Source: Pseudopithomyces maydicus (lineage: Eukaryota; Ascomycota; Dothideomycetes; Pleosporales; Didymosphaeriaceae). Taken from it: a DNA stretch of 64,000 bases. The DNA lies in NCBI GenBank assembly GCA_026873275.1, contig JANTUC010000013.1:372001-436000 (forward strand), in the 5' to 3' direction. Under the pieces are notes generated by a model. The model saw only the letters and a program-made list of their open reading frames with translations, was not told the DNA's origin and made no database searches. The position numbers and the translations under genes were made by a program. Below, in pieces: positions 44,729-56,600 of the stretch (within the stretch, counting starts at the first letter, position 1; each line of letters opens with the position of its first letter).

Positions 44729-47621
44729 ATGGTCAAGTAAGTCCATCTCAGTCGCTGCTGCTGGCACTTGTCGTCAGAGTAGACGACAGTCCAGCGCTCA
44801 TGTCGCATGACGAAGCAAGATGCTAACAGTTCTCCAGCTTCACCGTCGAGGAGGTACGTACCCCGCCAACCACCCACATCCCACCACGGATAAATAGAGC
44901 ACACCAAGGACACAAACAGGAGATCATGGAGGCTAACTGGGACGGCAGATCCGTCAATTGATGGACAGTGCGGCCAACATCCGTAACATGTCCGTCATTG
45001 CTCACGGTAAGTTTTTCTCAACTGCCCCGCACCACGGAAGCGTGCATGTGCTAATTTGTTATTCCAGTCGATCACGGAAAGTCCACCCTTACCGACTCCC
45101 TCGTCCAGCGTGCCGGTATTATTTCGGCAGCCAAGGCTGGAGAAGCGCGATTCACAGATACGCGAGCGGACGAACAGGAGCGTGGTGTGACAATCAAGTC
45201 TACTGCCATCTCCCTGTACGCCCAACTCCAGGATGAGGAGGATCTTAAGGACATCCCCGTCAAGGTCGCCAAGAACGACTTCTTGATCAACTTGATCGAC
45301 TCGCCCGGTCACGTTGACTTCTCGTCCGAGGTCACTGCTGCCCTCCGTGTCACTGACGGTGCCCTTGTCGTCGTCGACACCGTAGAAGGTGTCTGCGTCC
45401 AGACCGAGACTGTGCTCCGCCAGGCTCTCGGTGAGCGTATCAAGCCCGTTGTCATCATCAACAAGGTCGACCGTGCTCTTCTCGAGCTCCAGGTCACCAA
45501 GGAGGACCTGTACCAGAACTTCTCCCGTGTCATTGAGTCCGTCAACGTCGTCATCGCCACCTACTTCGACAAGACTCTTGGTGACGTCCAGGTCTACCCC
45601 GACAAGGGTACCATCGCTTTCGGTTCCGGTCTTCACGGCTGGGCCTTCACTGTCCGCCAGTTCGCTTCGCGTTACGCCAAGAAGTTTGGTGTTGACAAGA
45701 ACAAGATGATGGAGCGTCTCTGGGTAAGCAAAACGAGATGAATTCTTTTGAAAAACAAGAACTAACATTTTCAGGGCGACAACTACTTCAACCCCAAGAC
45801 CAAGAAGTGGACCAAGAACGGCACCCACGAGGGCAAGCAGCTCGAGCGTGCCTTCAACCAGTTCATCTTGGACCCCATCTTCCGCATCTTCAACGCGGTC
45901 ATGAACTTCAAGACCGACGAGATCCCCACTCTCCTCGAGAAGCTTGAGATCAAGCTCACCAGCGACGAGAAGGATCTTGAGGGCAAGCAGCTCCTCAAGG
46001 TTGTCATGCGCAAGTTCCTTCCCGCTGCCGACGCTCTGCTCGAGATGATGATTCTCCACCTTCCTTCTCCCGTCACTGCCCAGAAGTACCGTATGGAGAC
46101 TCTCTACGAGGGTCCCCACGATGACGAGAACGCCATCGCCATCCGTGACTGCGACCCCAAGGGTCCCCTCATGCTGTACGTCTCCAAGATGGTGCCCACT
46201 TCCGATAAGGGTCGTTTCTACGCTTTCGGTCGTGTTTTCGCCGGTACCGTCCGTTCCGGTCTTAAGGTCCGCATCCAGGGTCCTAACTACACCCCTGGCA
46301 AGAAGGAGGACTTGTTCATCAAGGCTATCCAGCGTACCATTCTCATGATGGGCCGTTTCGTCGAGCCCATTGAGGATGTCCCCGCCGGTAACATTCTCGG
46401 TCTTGTCGGTGTTGACCAGTTCTTGCTCAAGTCTGGTACCCTCACCACCAACGAGACTGCCCACAACCTCAAGGTTATGAAGTTCTCCGTCTCCCCCGTC
46501 GTGCAGCGCTCCGTTGAGGTCAAGAACGCCCAGGATCTTCCCAAGCTTGTTGAGGGTCTTAAGCGTCTTTCCAAGTCCGACCCTTGCGTCCTGACCTACA
46601 TCTCCGACTCCGGTGAGCACGTTGTTGCTGGTGCCGGTGAGCTCCACTTGGAGATTTGCTTGAAGGATCTCGAGGAGGACCACGCCGGTGTTCCTCTCCG
46701 TATCTCCGACCCCGTCGTCCAGTACCGTGAGACCGTCAACGGCAAGTCCAGCATCACTGCTCTGTCCAAGTCGCCCAACAAGCACAACCGTCTCTACGTC
46801 ATTGCTGAGCCTTTGGACGAGGAGGTCTCCCAGGCCATCGAGTCCGGCAAGATCGGTCCCCGTGACGATTTCAAGGCTCGTGCCCGTATCCTTGCCGACG
46901 AGCACGGCTGGGATGTCACCGATGCCCGTAAGATTTGGTGCTTCGGTCCTGACACCACTGGTGCCAACTTGCTTGTTGACCAGACCAAGGCTGTTCAGTA
47001 CTTGAACGAAATCAAGGATTCCGTTGTCTCTGGTTTCCAGTGGGCCACCAAGGAAGGTCCCGTTGCCGAGGAGCCCATGCGTTCCATCCGCTTCAACATC
47101 CAGGATGTTACCCTCCACGCCGATGCCATTCACCGTGGTGGAGGTCAGATCATCCCTACTGCTCGTCGTGTGCTCTACGCCGCCGCTCTCCTTGCCGAGC
47201 CCGCCCTCCAGGAGCCCGTCTACCTTGTCGAGATCCAGGTTCCCGAGCAGGCCATGGGTGGTATCTACGGTGTGCTTACCCGGAGACGTGGTCACGTCTT
47301 CGAGGAGAACCAGCGTGTCGGTACTCCTCTCTTCAACGTCAAGGCTTACCTCCCTGTCAACGAGTCTTTCGGTTTCACTGCCGATCTCCGCTCCAACACT
47401 GCCGGACAGGCCTTCCCCCAGATGGTGTTCGACCACTGGCAGATCCTCCAGGGTGGCTCGCCTCTTGACAACACTACCATGCCCGGTAAGATCGTTGCTG
47501 AGATGCGTAAGCGCAAGGGTATTAAGGTTGAGGTACCGGGTGTTGACAACGTAAGTAAAGTTCTTCTCGAAAATTGCGAACAACGTGCTAACTCATTATA
47601 CAGTACTATGACAAGCTATAG
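44729..47621 (+). CDS. EFT2: Translation elongation factor 2 (eEF2), 6 coding exons
   Basis: Exons are 44729-44736 (8 bp), 44838-44853 (16 bp), 44949-45006, 45068-45723, 45775-47550 and 47604-47621 (18 bp). The spliced frame is 843 residues, close to yeast eEF2. It starts MVNFTVEE and has the G1 loop AHVDHGKST, G3 DSPGH and G4 NKVD. The diphthamide loop DAIHRGGGQIIPT places the modified His at residue 699. The last residues YYDKL come from the 18-bp exon. It drives GTP-dependent translocation on the 80S ribosome. Third positions are almost all C or G, marking very high expression; this also creates a long meaningless antisense frame. Confidence 0.98.
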
Positions 47622-48006
47622 AGGAAAAATGGCAAGAGCCTTAGATTTCCTTTATTCGCGGCTTGTGGGCAGAGAGCGGTCTTGGGCCTGCTCATGATCG
47701 TTAAACGCTGTATACCATTACGACAAAAGTTTCAAGTCGACAGCCTGAACAAGAAATGTCGGTCCGAGCAGCTAGCTCATGATCGTGGATTGTCTTTTGG
47801 GGGTTGGAACGCCTGATACGGATAATGACCCTCTTTTTCTTACAATGTTCTTCTTTTGTGATGTAGTGTTGACAATAAATTCAAAACTATATCGCGAATT
47901 TGTGTCTTACAATGGTGATGTGACAATACTTTCGAGGCATCTGATGAAAAGCTTCCATCTTTCCATTCAATTATAAATTAATCTGCAGTTCAGTGAAATG
48001 TCACAA
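47622..48006. other. Intergenic between convergent genes
   Basis: About 385 bp. No supported feature; AT-rich toward 47860-47990, consistent with 3' untranslated regions. Confidence 0.45.
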
Positions 48007-49851
48007 TCATTTGAAAATAGCGAAGCCTGCAGGAGGTATAGTCACCAAGACCGCCTTCCCGTTCCTCCCTTCAACTTCAATCTCCTTTTTAATCTTGCCA
48101 CCACTCGAATCATACACGACATTCAATTTGTCTCCTGTCCTGTGCAACCTAGCATCCACTGTAATATACGCCACAGCTTCTTCCTCCGTATCCGTATTGA
48201 TTGCACACAAAAACTCCTGATCTGCCAAAATCCTCGACCACGCGACCACACTCTTCATTCTGCTCCCCACAGCTTTCGGATATCCAAAGTTTACCCCATT
48301 ACCAGATATCTCACGGAGGTACTGTCGACCCTGCCGAAGAGCAAGGTACCGATTCCGAAGTGCCATGATCTCGCTGATCTGGCGATACAGCGCGGTGCTC
48401 TCACTAAAGAAATGCCGACCTCTAGATCGAAACGCACCGAATGTGCCGCCGAACATGGCTTCGCGGATATACCGGTCGTTTCCTCCTTTGCCGTCGAATA
48501 GTTGCTCGGTGCCGTAGTATATACACGGGATACCCAGGGTAGTCAGGTTCAACCCGATAGCGGCAAGCGCGAGAGATTGCCCCAGGGCATCGGAACAGAA
48601 GCGTGCCTTGTCGCCGCCGCGCCATACCTGGTCGTGGTCGTCGATCATGGTAACGATCTTGTCGCGGAGCCAGGCGTCGCTGCCTTTCTTGAGGAACGCC
48701 GCGTTGCGGAAGAGGTTGAAGTAGTTCTCGGGATTGGACTGACCTTTGCACGTTGTCCAGAGGGAGGCCTGCACATTCCCGATGCCCAGCGCGGCATCGA
48801 GACCAGTTACAGCGACGACGTCGTATGCACGGGAGCCAGTGACTTCGCCGACGAGGAAAAAATTCTGCTTTCCGAGTGTGGATGCGTATTCGTGGAGCGT
48901 GGTGCAGAGATGCCGCGTTGGCCCGTCGCCCATGTGCTTGACTGTGTCTATCCGGTAGCCATCTAGATCCGCATATGCGATCCAGAACTTGTACACCTCG
49001 CAGAGGGTTTCCAGCGCTGCGCTTGGGGTGAAGTCGTCGATGCTGCCGTCGGGATCTCCTGGGTTGCGGTCATCTCCTAGATTGATATCCTTGAGGGTTT
49101 CGAAGTCGCCGCGGAGGAACTCGGGGTAGGCGTCCCAGTTCTGGATCTTACCTTCGCGGGTAAACGTCTCAGGCGTCTGGAGCTCAGCAGGCCATATCGC
49201 GCAGTCGTCCACGTTGTCTCCCCCATTCTCTCGATCCAGTGGCTGAAATGGTAACGTGGGGTTGCCTTCCGCGTCCCTGAACCCCTGAACTTCGTACGTC
49301 TCGCCTGTGTACTCTTTTCTCCCGCCCTTGTACTCGAATACGTCTCCGCTGTGATTAAGTATAATGTCCAGAATTATGTATAAGCCTTCTTCATGCGCTG
49401 CCCGCACCAATTCTTTCAAATCTTCCTTCGTCCCAAAGTGCGGATCTATATCCAAGAAATTCTGAACTGCGTATCCGTGGTACGAATGCTCGTCGCGCGG
49501 CACTTGCTTGAAGATGGGCCCGATCCATACCGCGGTGACGCCCATGCGTTTCAGGTAACCCAGTTGCGATTTGATACCGAGGAGCGTGCCGCCTTGCCAG
49601 TTGATACCAGCATCACGCCATGATGCTGCATCGGAAGAGGTGGAAGTGGCGTTGGAGTTGTCGTTTGGAGTGTAGGGTGGGATATCAGTGTTTTCGGTGC
49701 CGGTGGCGAAGCGATCAGGTAAGAGAAAGTAGAGGAGTTGGTCTTCCCAGGCGGGTGGAGAAGGGTTATAGGATCGCGATGAACTGTTTGTTTGAGAGAT
49801 GGTAGCGAGGACTGAGGGGTCGGCAATGCTGAGAATTTTGGACGTAGTCAT
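48007..49851 (-). CDS. GH13 alpha-glucan hydrolase, intracellular, intronless
   Basis: A single uninterrupted frame of 614 residues from an ATG at 49851. GH13 conserved regions are present in order: DIILNH (region I), GYRIDTVKH with nucleophile Asp302 (II), LVGEVTG with acid/base Glu336 (III) and MIDDHDQ with Asp407 (IV). A C-terminal beta domain follows (EFLCAINTDTEEEAVAYI). No signal peptide is visible, so it probably acts inside the cell, unlike secreted fungal amylases. The substrate is a malto-oligosaccharide or related alpha-glucan; amylase, maltogenic and glucosidase activities cannot be told apart here. It is the only long gene in the window without introns, which together with its sequence style could mean bacterial origin, though intronless fungal genes are common. 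Confidence 0.93.
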   Translation of the reverse strand: MTTSKILSIADPSVLATISQTNSSSRSYNPSPPAWEDQLLYFLLPDRFATGTENTDIPPYTPNDNSNATSTSSDAASWRDAGINWQGGTLLGIKSQLGYLKRMGVTAVWIGPIFKQVPRDEHSYHGYAVQNFLDIDPHFGTKEDLKELVRAAHEEGLYIILDIILNHSGDVFEYKGGRKEYTGETYEVQGFRDAEGNPTLPFQPLDRENGGDNVDDCAIWPAELQTPETFTREGKIQNWDAYPEFLRGDFETLKDINLGDDRNPGDPDGSIDDFTPSAALETLCEVYKFWIAYADLDGYRIDTVKHMGDGPTRHLCTTLHEYASTLGKQNFFLVGEVTGSRAYDVVAVTGLDAALGIGNVQASLWTTCKGQSNPENYFNLFRNAAFLKKGSDAWLRDKIVTMIDDHDQVWRGGDKARFCSDALGQSLALAAIGLNLTTLGIPCIYYGTEQLFDGKGGNDRYIREAMFGGTFGAFRSRGRHFFSESTALYRQISEIMALRNRYLALRQGRQYLREISGNGVNFGYPKAVGSRMKSVVAWSRILADQEFLCAINTDTEEEAVAYITVDARLHRTGDKLNVVYDSSGGKIKKEIEVEGRNGKAVLVTIPPAGFAIFK

Positions 49852-50702
49852 AATTTGTAGGAAGGCTGAGATAGTGAAGAGAAATCAATGGGTCGAAACG
49901 AAAGTAGAAATATTGAGCGTCTTTAAGGAAGGCGCATTGTTATCTTTTCAGCCTTGCTGCTAGCCTGTTTGATCTGGGTAGATCTTTCCTTGAGCTGAAA
50001 TGGTCTGATCCATCATCCTTTGGATAGATCGTCTATTGGTCAGGATAATCATTTCTTTCGGTTCAGGCAGCCTCATAGATTTTGAATACAGGCGAACGAA
50101 TCGGAGGTTAGGCTGAGCGTGAGGCTGAGAACCGGCTGACCACCATGATATGTATAGCTCGTATGCGTTTATCTTCAGCTTGCAGAATTGTGGGTGAGCC
50201 TGCGCATGCGACTTCAACTATCCCTTGGATAGCAAACATTGCTATATATGCAGGGCGAGATAGCTAGACAGCCTCGTGGATACAACAATGAACGCTCGGG
50301 GACTTAACGCCATTTCCAGGCGCATTGAATGTCCTGCAACAAGGAATATTTGGTTTTTTAACCAATATGTCTAAGCAGCCTTGATAGACTTGGCATTGTA
50401 TATCTCTCATCGTAGAGTTGGTGAATACCAAAAACAACAGTTGTTGGGTAATAGTCCAGCGAACCATTGTCTTAACAACATATTCATGTAGGTGTTGAGT
50501 GGACATACACTAATGTACACTAGCGCTAGGCCGGAACAGTAATGGTGCGCCTTCCCAGTATACTTTTATATCACATACACCCACACAACCAGTACTTGCT
50601 CCAAGACTTCTCTTACTCGAGCCCTCTTGAAATATCACCTAAATACCATTCTTACCGTTTCGTCCGCTTTCTGCGCACTTCCCCCGAGTCTCGCAATACA
50701 AG
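49852..50702. other. Intergenic between divergent genes
   Basis: About 850 bp holding two promoters. No repeat or RNA gene recognised. Confidence 0.4.
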
Positions 50703-51233
50703 ATGAATATTAAGACATCGGTCTCTGGCTGTTCCGATAATGTAGACATCTCGACCAATTGTTCCACAATTTCTACACCATCTGCATCCACTGTCGACAC
50801 CGAAAAGGCCAATGTACAGCTTTACTCAACCCCACAGCCCGGTAAAATATTCATGATTAGTGCTCGCACGAGTGGTCAAATTCTTACACTTCTCGACGGT
50901 AAGGTTAGCCTTCAGCGCCCTGCCACGCCAGGTTCCGCGTACCACTGGATGTGTGAGGAGCGCAACGGATGGCTCGGCTTCAAGAATACCGCTTCAGCAG
51001 CCTACTTAGGTCACGACGGGGTTGGATATATTGAGGCCGCTGCTCAGCAACAAAAGAGTTCGGAGAACTTCTGCGTGCGACTCCAACCAAACGGAGGATT
51101 TGTGCTCCTTATGGCAACTTGGTGCAAGTTGTGTCCTGTGAAGCAGGAAGTGACTAAAGACTGTCTGCTAAAGCTACGCGCAAATGATGCACCAGTCAAG
51201 GAGGGCACCGTCTGGCATTTCATCGAGGTCTAA
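50703..51233 (+). CDS. Small beta-trefoil-like protein, paralogue 1
   Basis: A single exon of 176 residues from an ATG at 50703. A Ser/Thr-rich N-terminal 45 residues precede a compact domain: PGKIFMISARTSGQILTLLD, YHWMCEERNGWLGFKN, ENFCVRL, GGFVLLM and EGTVWHFIEV. The same ordered blocks occur in the gene at 52469, so the two are paralogues. The pattern of short beta strands with repeated W/F-x-x-x-N elements resembles fascin- or ricin-type beta-trefoils and matches an abundant uncharacterised family in filamentous fungi. No signal peptide, so it is probably cytosolic. The fold assignment is an inference. Confidence 0.78.
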   Translation: MNIKTSVSGCSDNVDISTNCSTISTPSASTVDTEKANVQLYSTPQPGKIFMISARTSGQILTLLDGKVSLQRPATPGSAYHWMCEERNGWLGFKNTASAAYLGHDGVGYIEAAAQQQKSSENFCVRLQPNGGFVLLMATWCKLCPVKQEVTKDCLLKLRANDAPVKEGTVWHFIEV

Positions 51234-52468
51234 AACCTCATGGTATGTTTACTCATATTCAATGTTTTGGCATTTATCGACTATCTCTAGGATATCGCGT
51301 CGAATTTTCATTGAATTTGGAAAGTCCTTGGATTGGATTCATGGCGGCGATGCATTACCGAGCGCATCCCGACTGGGGTTTTGGCGACCATGGCACAGCC
51401 TCTTGTAGCATTTAAGCTCAACCGGAGTAAGCGACTGGATCAAATATGGGTTTAATGGGGCGTTGGTCGGAAATTTCAATCATACTGCATCGGATTGAGG
51501 TCGGAGGAAACCACATGAGGTGAGACTTGAAAGCCCAGGAGTTGTCATCTTCCTGGCAGTTGGTTCCGAAATCTGATAAAATACCTTTGCATTCAATGAT
51601 CGATACACTACTTGCTGTGGCCTACTCTTTGAGAAGAAGGCAAAATATCTACTAGGGACAAAGAAGCCTGTATCATATTTTTATGTTTTAATGTTTTCAG
51701 TTAACGTCGCAAGAACCTATACAGGTCATACTGACTCTAGTAAAGGCAAGCTGAACGTAATAAATTTAATTATAATAAGTAGTAGATTAATAAACTAGAC
51801 ATAAAATAAGAAATATGTAATTGATGAGAGCGCGGAGAGCATGTTGGGACGGTAGTGGTAGAGGGCCGGTCCCGGCACCACGGAAGCTGGAGAGCACACA
51901 AGCTCTGAAGCCCATCTCTGCATCATCGAATATGGCCGGACAACCTCATCTGTTTCTGGCATACGAGATAATTCTCTTCGGTCTATATCTGAAAAATTAA
52001 TTTATTATTGATTATGTAATTGCTATTATGTGGTGTTACATCTTGGTCTCTTTGGGTTCTCGTCTTCGGTTTACACACTTCCAATTTCAAACCCACGCTA
52101 ATACCTCCAAAATGAGAACACCCAAACGTAGCTTGTGCTACCCACCATGAAACTAAGAGGTCTTATAAAGTGAGATAGAAATACTGTCGTCGCTCAAGAA
52201 TACCAGTCACTTCGTCGGAAATCGATTTATCTGATTTTGTTTGTTTCTAATACGGCGAGGAAAAAGCAAATTCCCGTGCCGCATGATCCAATATTATGCT
52301 GGCGGCGAGCGACATAATCACACACCAATTAGGGATTAGTGTGTGTGATACAGCCACGACCCGAGCGTAGGTATAAAGAAGCATATCTCCCACTTCGCAG
52401 TTGGTCTTGTCGGTACTCATTAACTAGTTTTCATCTCACATTTTTCACATCTAGCAATCAAGCTATCC
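51234..52468. other. Intergenic between paralogues, with an AT-rich tract
   Basis: About 1.2 kb. A very AT-rich segment lies at roughly 51755-51825, and another near 51990-52020. No transposon ends or coding remnants recognised. Confidence 0.4.
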
Positions 52469-53086
52469 ATGGCTGACGACGATATTGCCATATTCGATGA
52501 CATCGTCTTTACTCCGGGCACAACCATGATCGATGAAGTAGAGAACAGGGAACGACATGCGAGTCTTATCAGGTCGAGCCTGACCTTCCCCAGTCCGGGG
52601 CGTACCTACATCATTCGCGAGGTAGACAATGACCGCGTGCTGTCTCTCTATGGAGGTAACATCTGCCTTGTGTCCTCAGATACTCTAGGCGCTTCCATCC
52701 ACTGGGAGTGCAAAGAATCCCGGGGATGGCTCGGGTTCAAGAACCTCGCATCAGGTCAGTTATACCTAAGGCTGAGAAGTGTGTGGGGACGAGTGTTCTC
52801 CGCTAACAGATTTTTAGGGAAATTCTTGGGATTTAATACAGATCACTCTCTCCGTGTCGCGTCACATCACCAAGGTTGGGAGTCTTTCTGTGTGAGGACA
52901 GTACCACAAGGCTTCGTTTTGCTGATGCTAGGAGATCATGAGAAGGTTGAGCCAGCCTTATGGCCGGTTGTGCGTAAAGAGTTTGACAATGGCGTGCAAT
53001 TGTTAGAGAAAGTGAAAGCTCCCGCCGGTGATGGGATAGCATGGGAGTTTGAGGAGGTTCAACGCGGCATCCGATCTTCCACTTGA
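52469..53086 (+). CDS. Small beta-trefoil-like protein, paralogue 2 (2 exons)
   Basis: Exon 1 is 52469-52754, the intron is 52755-52817 (63 bp) and exon 2 is 52818-53086, giving 184 residues. The 63-bp intron is a multiple of three and lacks an in-frame stop, so the unspliced frame reads through. I chose splicing because it joins GFKNLASG to KFLGFN, matching the paralogue at 50703. Shared blocks are PGRTYIIREVDNDRVLSLYG, HWECKESRGWLGFKN, WESFCVRTVPQGFVLLM and GIAWEFEEV. The N-terminus is acidic rather than Ser-rich. No signal peptide. Function unknown. Confidence 0.78.
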   Translation: MADDDIAIFDDIVFTPGTTMIDEVENRERHASLIRSSLTFPSPGRTYIIREVDNDRVLSLYGGNICLVSSDTLGASIHWECKESRGWLGFKNLASGQLYLRLRSVWGRVFSANRFLGKFLGFNTDHSLRVASHHQGWESFCVRTVPQGFVLLMLGDHEKVEPALWPVVRKEFDNGVQLLEKVKAPAGDGIAWEFEEVQRGIRSST

Positions 53087-53621
53087 ATATTCACCCAGTA
53101 CACACCTCCTTTTTCAGCTACTCTGCTCATTTTCACAAAAATTAAAACAACATACACCTCCTAATGTACGATCGTTTTCGATTGTCACAAAAGGGGACGA
53201 CAGCTTTTTCCCATCCATTTTCATCTAGTCAGCCACCTCTGCTGCTACTTTCTCAAAAAAACCAAACACACACCTCCTAATGAAAAATGGATAGACTGGG
53301 AATAAATCCTGTATGAGGTCTTAAGCTGAATATGTACCTATTTGTATTTCCTCCCCAGTCACTTAAGAAGACAACATAAAATCAAAACCACCCTACGCCA
53401 AATATATACACCCTAACATCACATTCCCAAAGCAAAACGAGTAAAAAAGCACAAAATACCAACATGCGTTAATCTACATCCCCCTCTCCCCTTTCCCATC
53501 TATATATGTACATTCCTTCCCATATATTCAAACACAACCACGTACATATACAACAACAATCATCTATATATCCTCATCCTAATCCCCCCACCACAAATTA
53601 CACATAATCATACACATAGCC
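53087..53621. other. Intergenic, AT-rich between convergent genes
   Basis: About 535 bp. A segment ending ACACCTCCTAATG occurs twice, near 53155-53165 and 53273-53283, with similar flanks, suggesting an old local duplication of about 118 bp. No gene. Confidence 0.4.
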
Positions 53622-56600
53622 TTACATATCACCCAAATACGTCCTCTGCAACCCATCTCCCGTCCTAGGCATCGTCTCAATCGCCCTAACCGTCATCGGC
53701 GCCGCCTGCTCCAGCACTTCCCTCAACCACCTCCCATGCTCGGCATTATACCCCAATCCATTCGCCTCGTCCTTCCTCACCCTGGCGAGCGCCGCCGCGA
53801 GCAGCACCAGCGTCTTGTACCGCGGTAGCACGCTCTTGCGGTTCAGATCGAAGTGGCGGAGTTCCATCCACGAGTAGCCCTTGCGGTAGTTGCGGATGTA
53901 GACTGGGGAGAGGTTGGCCCACCCGGGGAAGGATGGCATGAGGTACATCTCGCAGGCGGTGAAGGCGTCGACGGCGCGGTCGCTGGTGGCGAGGTACTGG
54001 ATGAATTCGTTCCAGGTGAGGTTGTCGATGATGAAGCCGTTGGAGAGGAGGTTGTGGATTGTGCGCTGGGCCTGCTGGAGCGCCTGTGGAGTGTCTTGCT
54101 GGAGGAGGGCGCGAATGTACGCGCGAGTAGCGCGGAACAAGATCTGTCGGCGGTTCGAAGCGATGCGGGATCTCTCGAAGCGGGCTCTGATGGTGGGATC
54201 GGTGACCACGTCGGACTGAGGTACTGGCGGCTCCGGGTCCATGACTTGATTGAAGGTCTTGACGAGGCGAGTAGCTTCCGTATATGCGAGGTTCCAGCAG
54301 CGATCCACCTCTTTGTATTCTTCGGCCTGCGTGTGCACTTCTATGAGTGCGGTGAGAAGGGCGATAGGAGCAGAGCCCTCATCTCCATTGGTTTGCACCT
54401 TCGACGCTTGCTCTACGAATTCTTTGGCGATGTCATAAGCGCCTCGAGCGCCGTACAGTATTATTACGATCGAGAAGTACCCCTTGGGGATGTTGCTTAA
54501 TTCAGGGGAGTCGATGTAGCGGTTGAGCGTGGGTTCATCGTTGGCGATCTCATGGCCGTAGTCAGACAGTAGACTTTGTCGTAATGTTTTCTCCACATTT
54601 TCGAGACGAGCTCGCGGGTCCTCGTTGTTTTCCTTGCGTAGATTTAATAAATCTCGAGTACCAGTGAAGAGCAATTCTTGCTGGCGCAAGCTAGGCGTGC
54701 GTTGGATACCTACAGCCCTCATTCTGCTGTAGGCTGACTTCGCTCGTTGGGGTTGGCGCTCATTCAGGAAACCGCTTATTACCAGAGCGTAATGATACGC
54801 ATGAACGCGAATGTTCTTGGAAGGCATGGTAACTCTCAAGACCTTGTACGCCGCATTCGTATTCTTTGCTTCCACCATTATCCTCATAAGAGCTCCATAA
54901 GTCCAAGTATCCAGAGGTATTTTGTTAGCCACCATTTGATCGTACAAACGTCGGCCATCGGCCAGCTGTCGAGCAGTAGCGTAGTGCGTGATGAGCATGT
55001 TCCACACATGGGTGATTTCTTCGCCATTGAATGTACCCGCTTGCCAACTATGAAGTATACCTAGGGCAATCTGTTCAGCGCCTTCTGGGTCACCAGCGTT
55101 CAAGAATGCTTGCACGTATCCGGAACGTGCGCGACGGTCAGTCTCGACGGGAACGTCGAGCTGCTTTGCGCGCGAGAACAGAGCCTCGAAAGCTTCAATA
55201 TCACCTCGGTCAGCACACAAATCCAGCATAGGCCCGAAAGTATACAAATCAGGTTTGACGCCGGATTCCAGACAATTGTTGAAGCACTCTAGAGCCCCGT
55301 CAAGATCGTCGGCACGGGTAAATGCATATAGCAAAGCGTTCCAGCAGGCTGTATCAGGGATGAGTTTGAACTCATCAGTGATACGTCTGAATTGCTCAAT
55401 AGCACCCAGAACGTCGTTGCGCCTTGCACAAGCATAAACCAAGGATGTCAAAATTTTCAGATCCACTGTAGGACCAGATCGTTTGCGAAGAATCTGAAAA
55501 AAATCTTGGACTTTTTCAATCATGCCACCCTTGGCATAGAAAAGAACGAGATATCTTAGAATGAAGGTGGTCCATGGATCAGTCGGATGGAATGAACGTA
55601 AGTCTTTTACCATGGCATCGACGCGGGAGTAACTTTGGTGTCTTGCATGCTGTACGATGAGTGCGTTGATGACTCGTTTTGAAGGTGGATCGCAATGGCC
55701 ATCCAAATGCTGTTGACGCCAGTCAGAATACAAATCAAGAAAAACCCTGCGCCGATGTGTATAGGCTTGATAACGAGGCATCTGTACAAAGGTTGGGATG
55801 GCGAACTCGTAGAGTGCATGCGTTGGGAGTTCACAAGCGTGGAGATCGCGGAAAAGAGTCGTAAAAAACTCGTAGATGTGATCTTCGTTCGGCTCGGGCG
55901 CGTTCAGGACCTCGGACATGACAGTGGGAATATATCCATTGGCGAAAAGGTGAAGAGCCCTTTTTCGGACTCGTTCGAGTTGAGCTCGTGGCGAAACTGG
56001 TCGACATGGTCAAGGAAATTCTGGAGATGTCTTGTTGGCTCAAGCACGAGTCGAGCTTGACCGAATAACGGGTCCCAGTATTGTGAATAACTTCTCCCAT
56101 AGCCCCGCCACTTGTCAACAGGGATTTGGCGGCTATCTGCGGATTTCAGAAACATCTTGAAAAGGCGAAGACTGAGATCCCATTGGTCATCCTGAATGGT
56201 GCGCTTCAGCACAGCGTCGATTCCCACCCGGGTCGGGTCAAAGCGTTGAAAAGCTTCCTCCAAGAGCTGTATCGCAGGCCCAACCATTCTGAGGGCTACA
56301 TAAGCAGTAGTGGCGATCCGGTACGACGACGCTTGCCTACTCTCCGCTGGAATGCGGTCGAATACTTGAAGGACGCGGTTGGCTGTACGAGTGGAATCGA
56401 CTTTTCCCAGATAATCAAGCGTGTCACAGAGAAATTCGGGCGACGGAGAAGGCTCGACTAATTGAGAGTACAACTGCCAGACCAGTTCCTGCTTCCCGGC
56501 TTCATTCGCCCAGATAAGCTTCCGCAATGCTTCATCGGCAGTAGTAGCTAGCAAAAGCTCCTCCATCTCTTCTTTCGCCTGCGCGACTTCCCACTCATCC

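Noticed and set aside
44995..47583. 862-codon open frame antisense to eEF2
   Set aside because: It mirrors the eEF2 exons, even crossing introns, and arises from the extreme C/G third-position bias of eEF2. Its composition is dominated by Leu, Val, Gly and Asp with no motif.
53853..54500. 215-codon plus-strand frame
   Set aside because: Antisense to the PPR-like gene, low-complexity Val/Gly/Glu composition.
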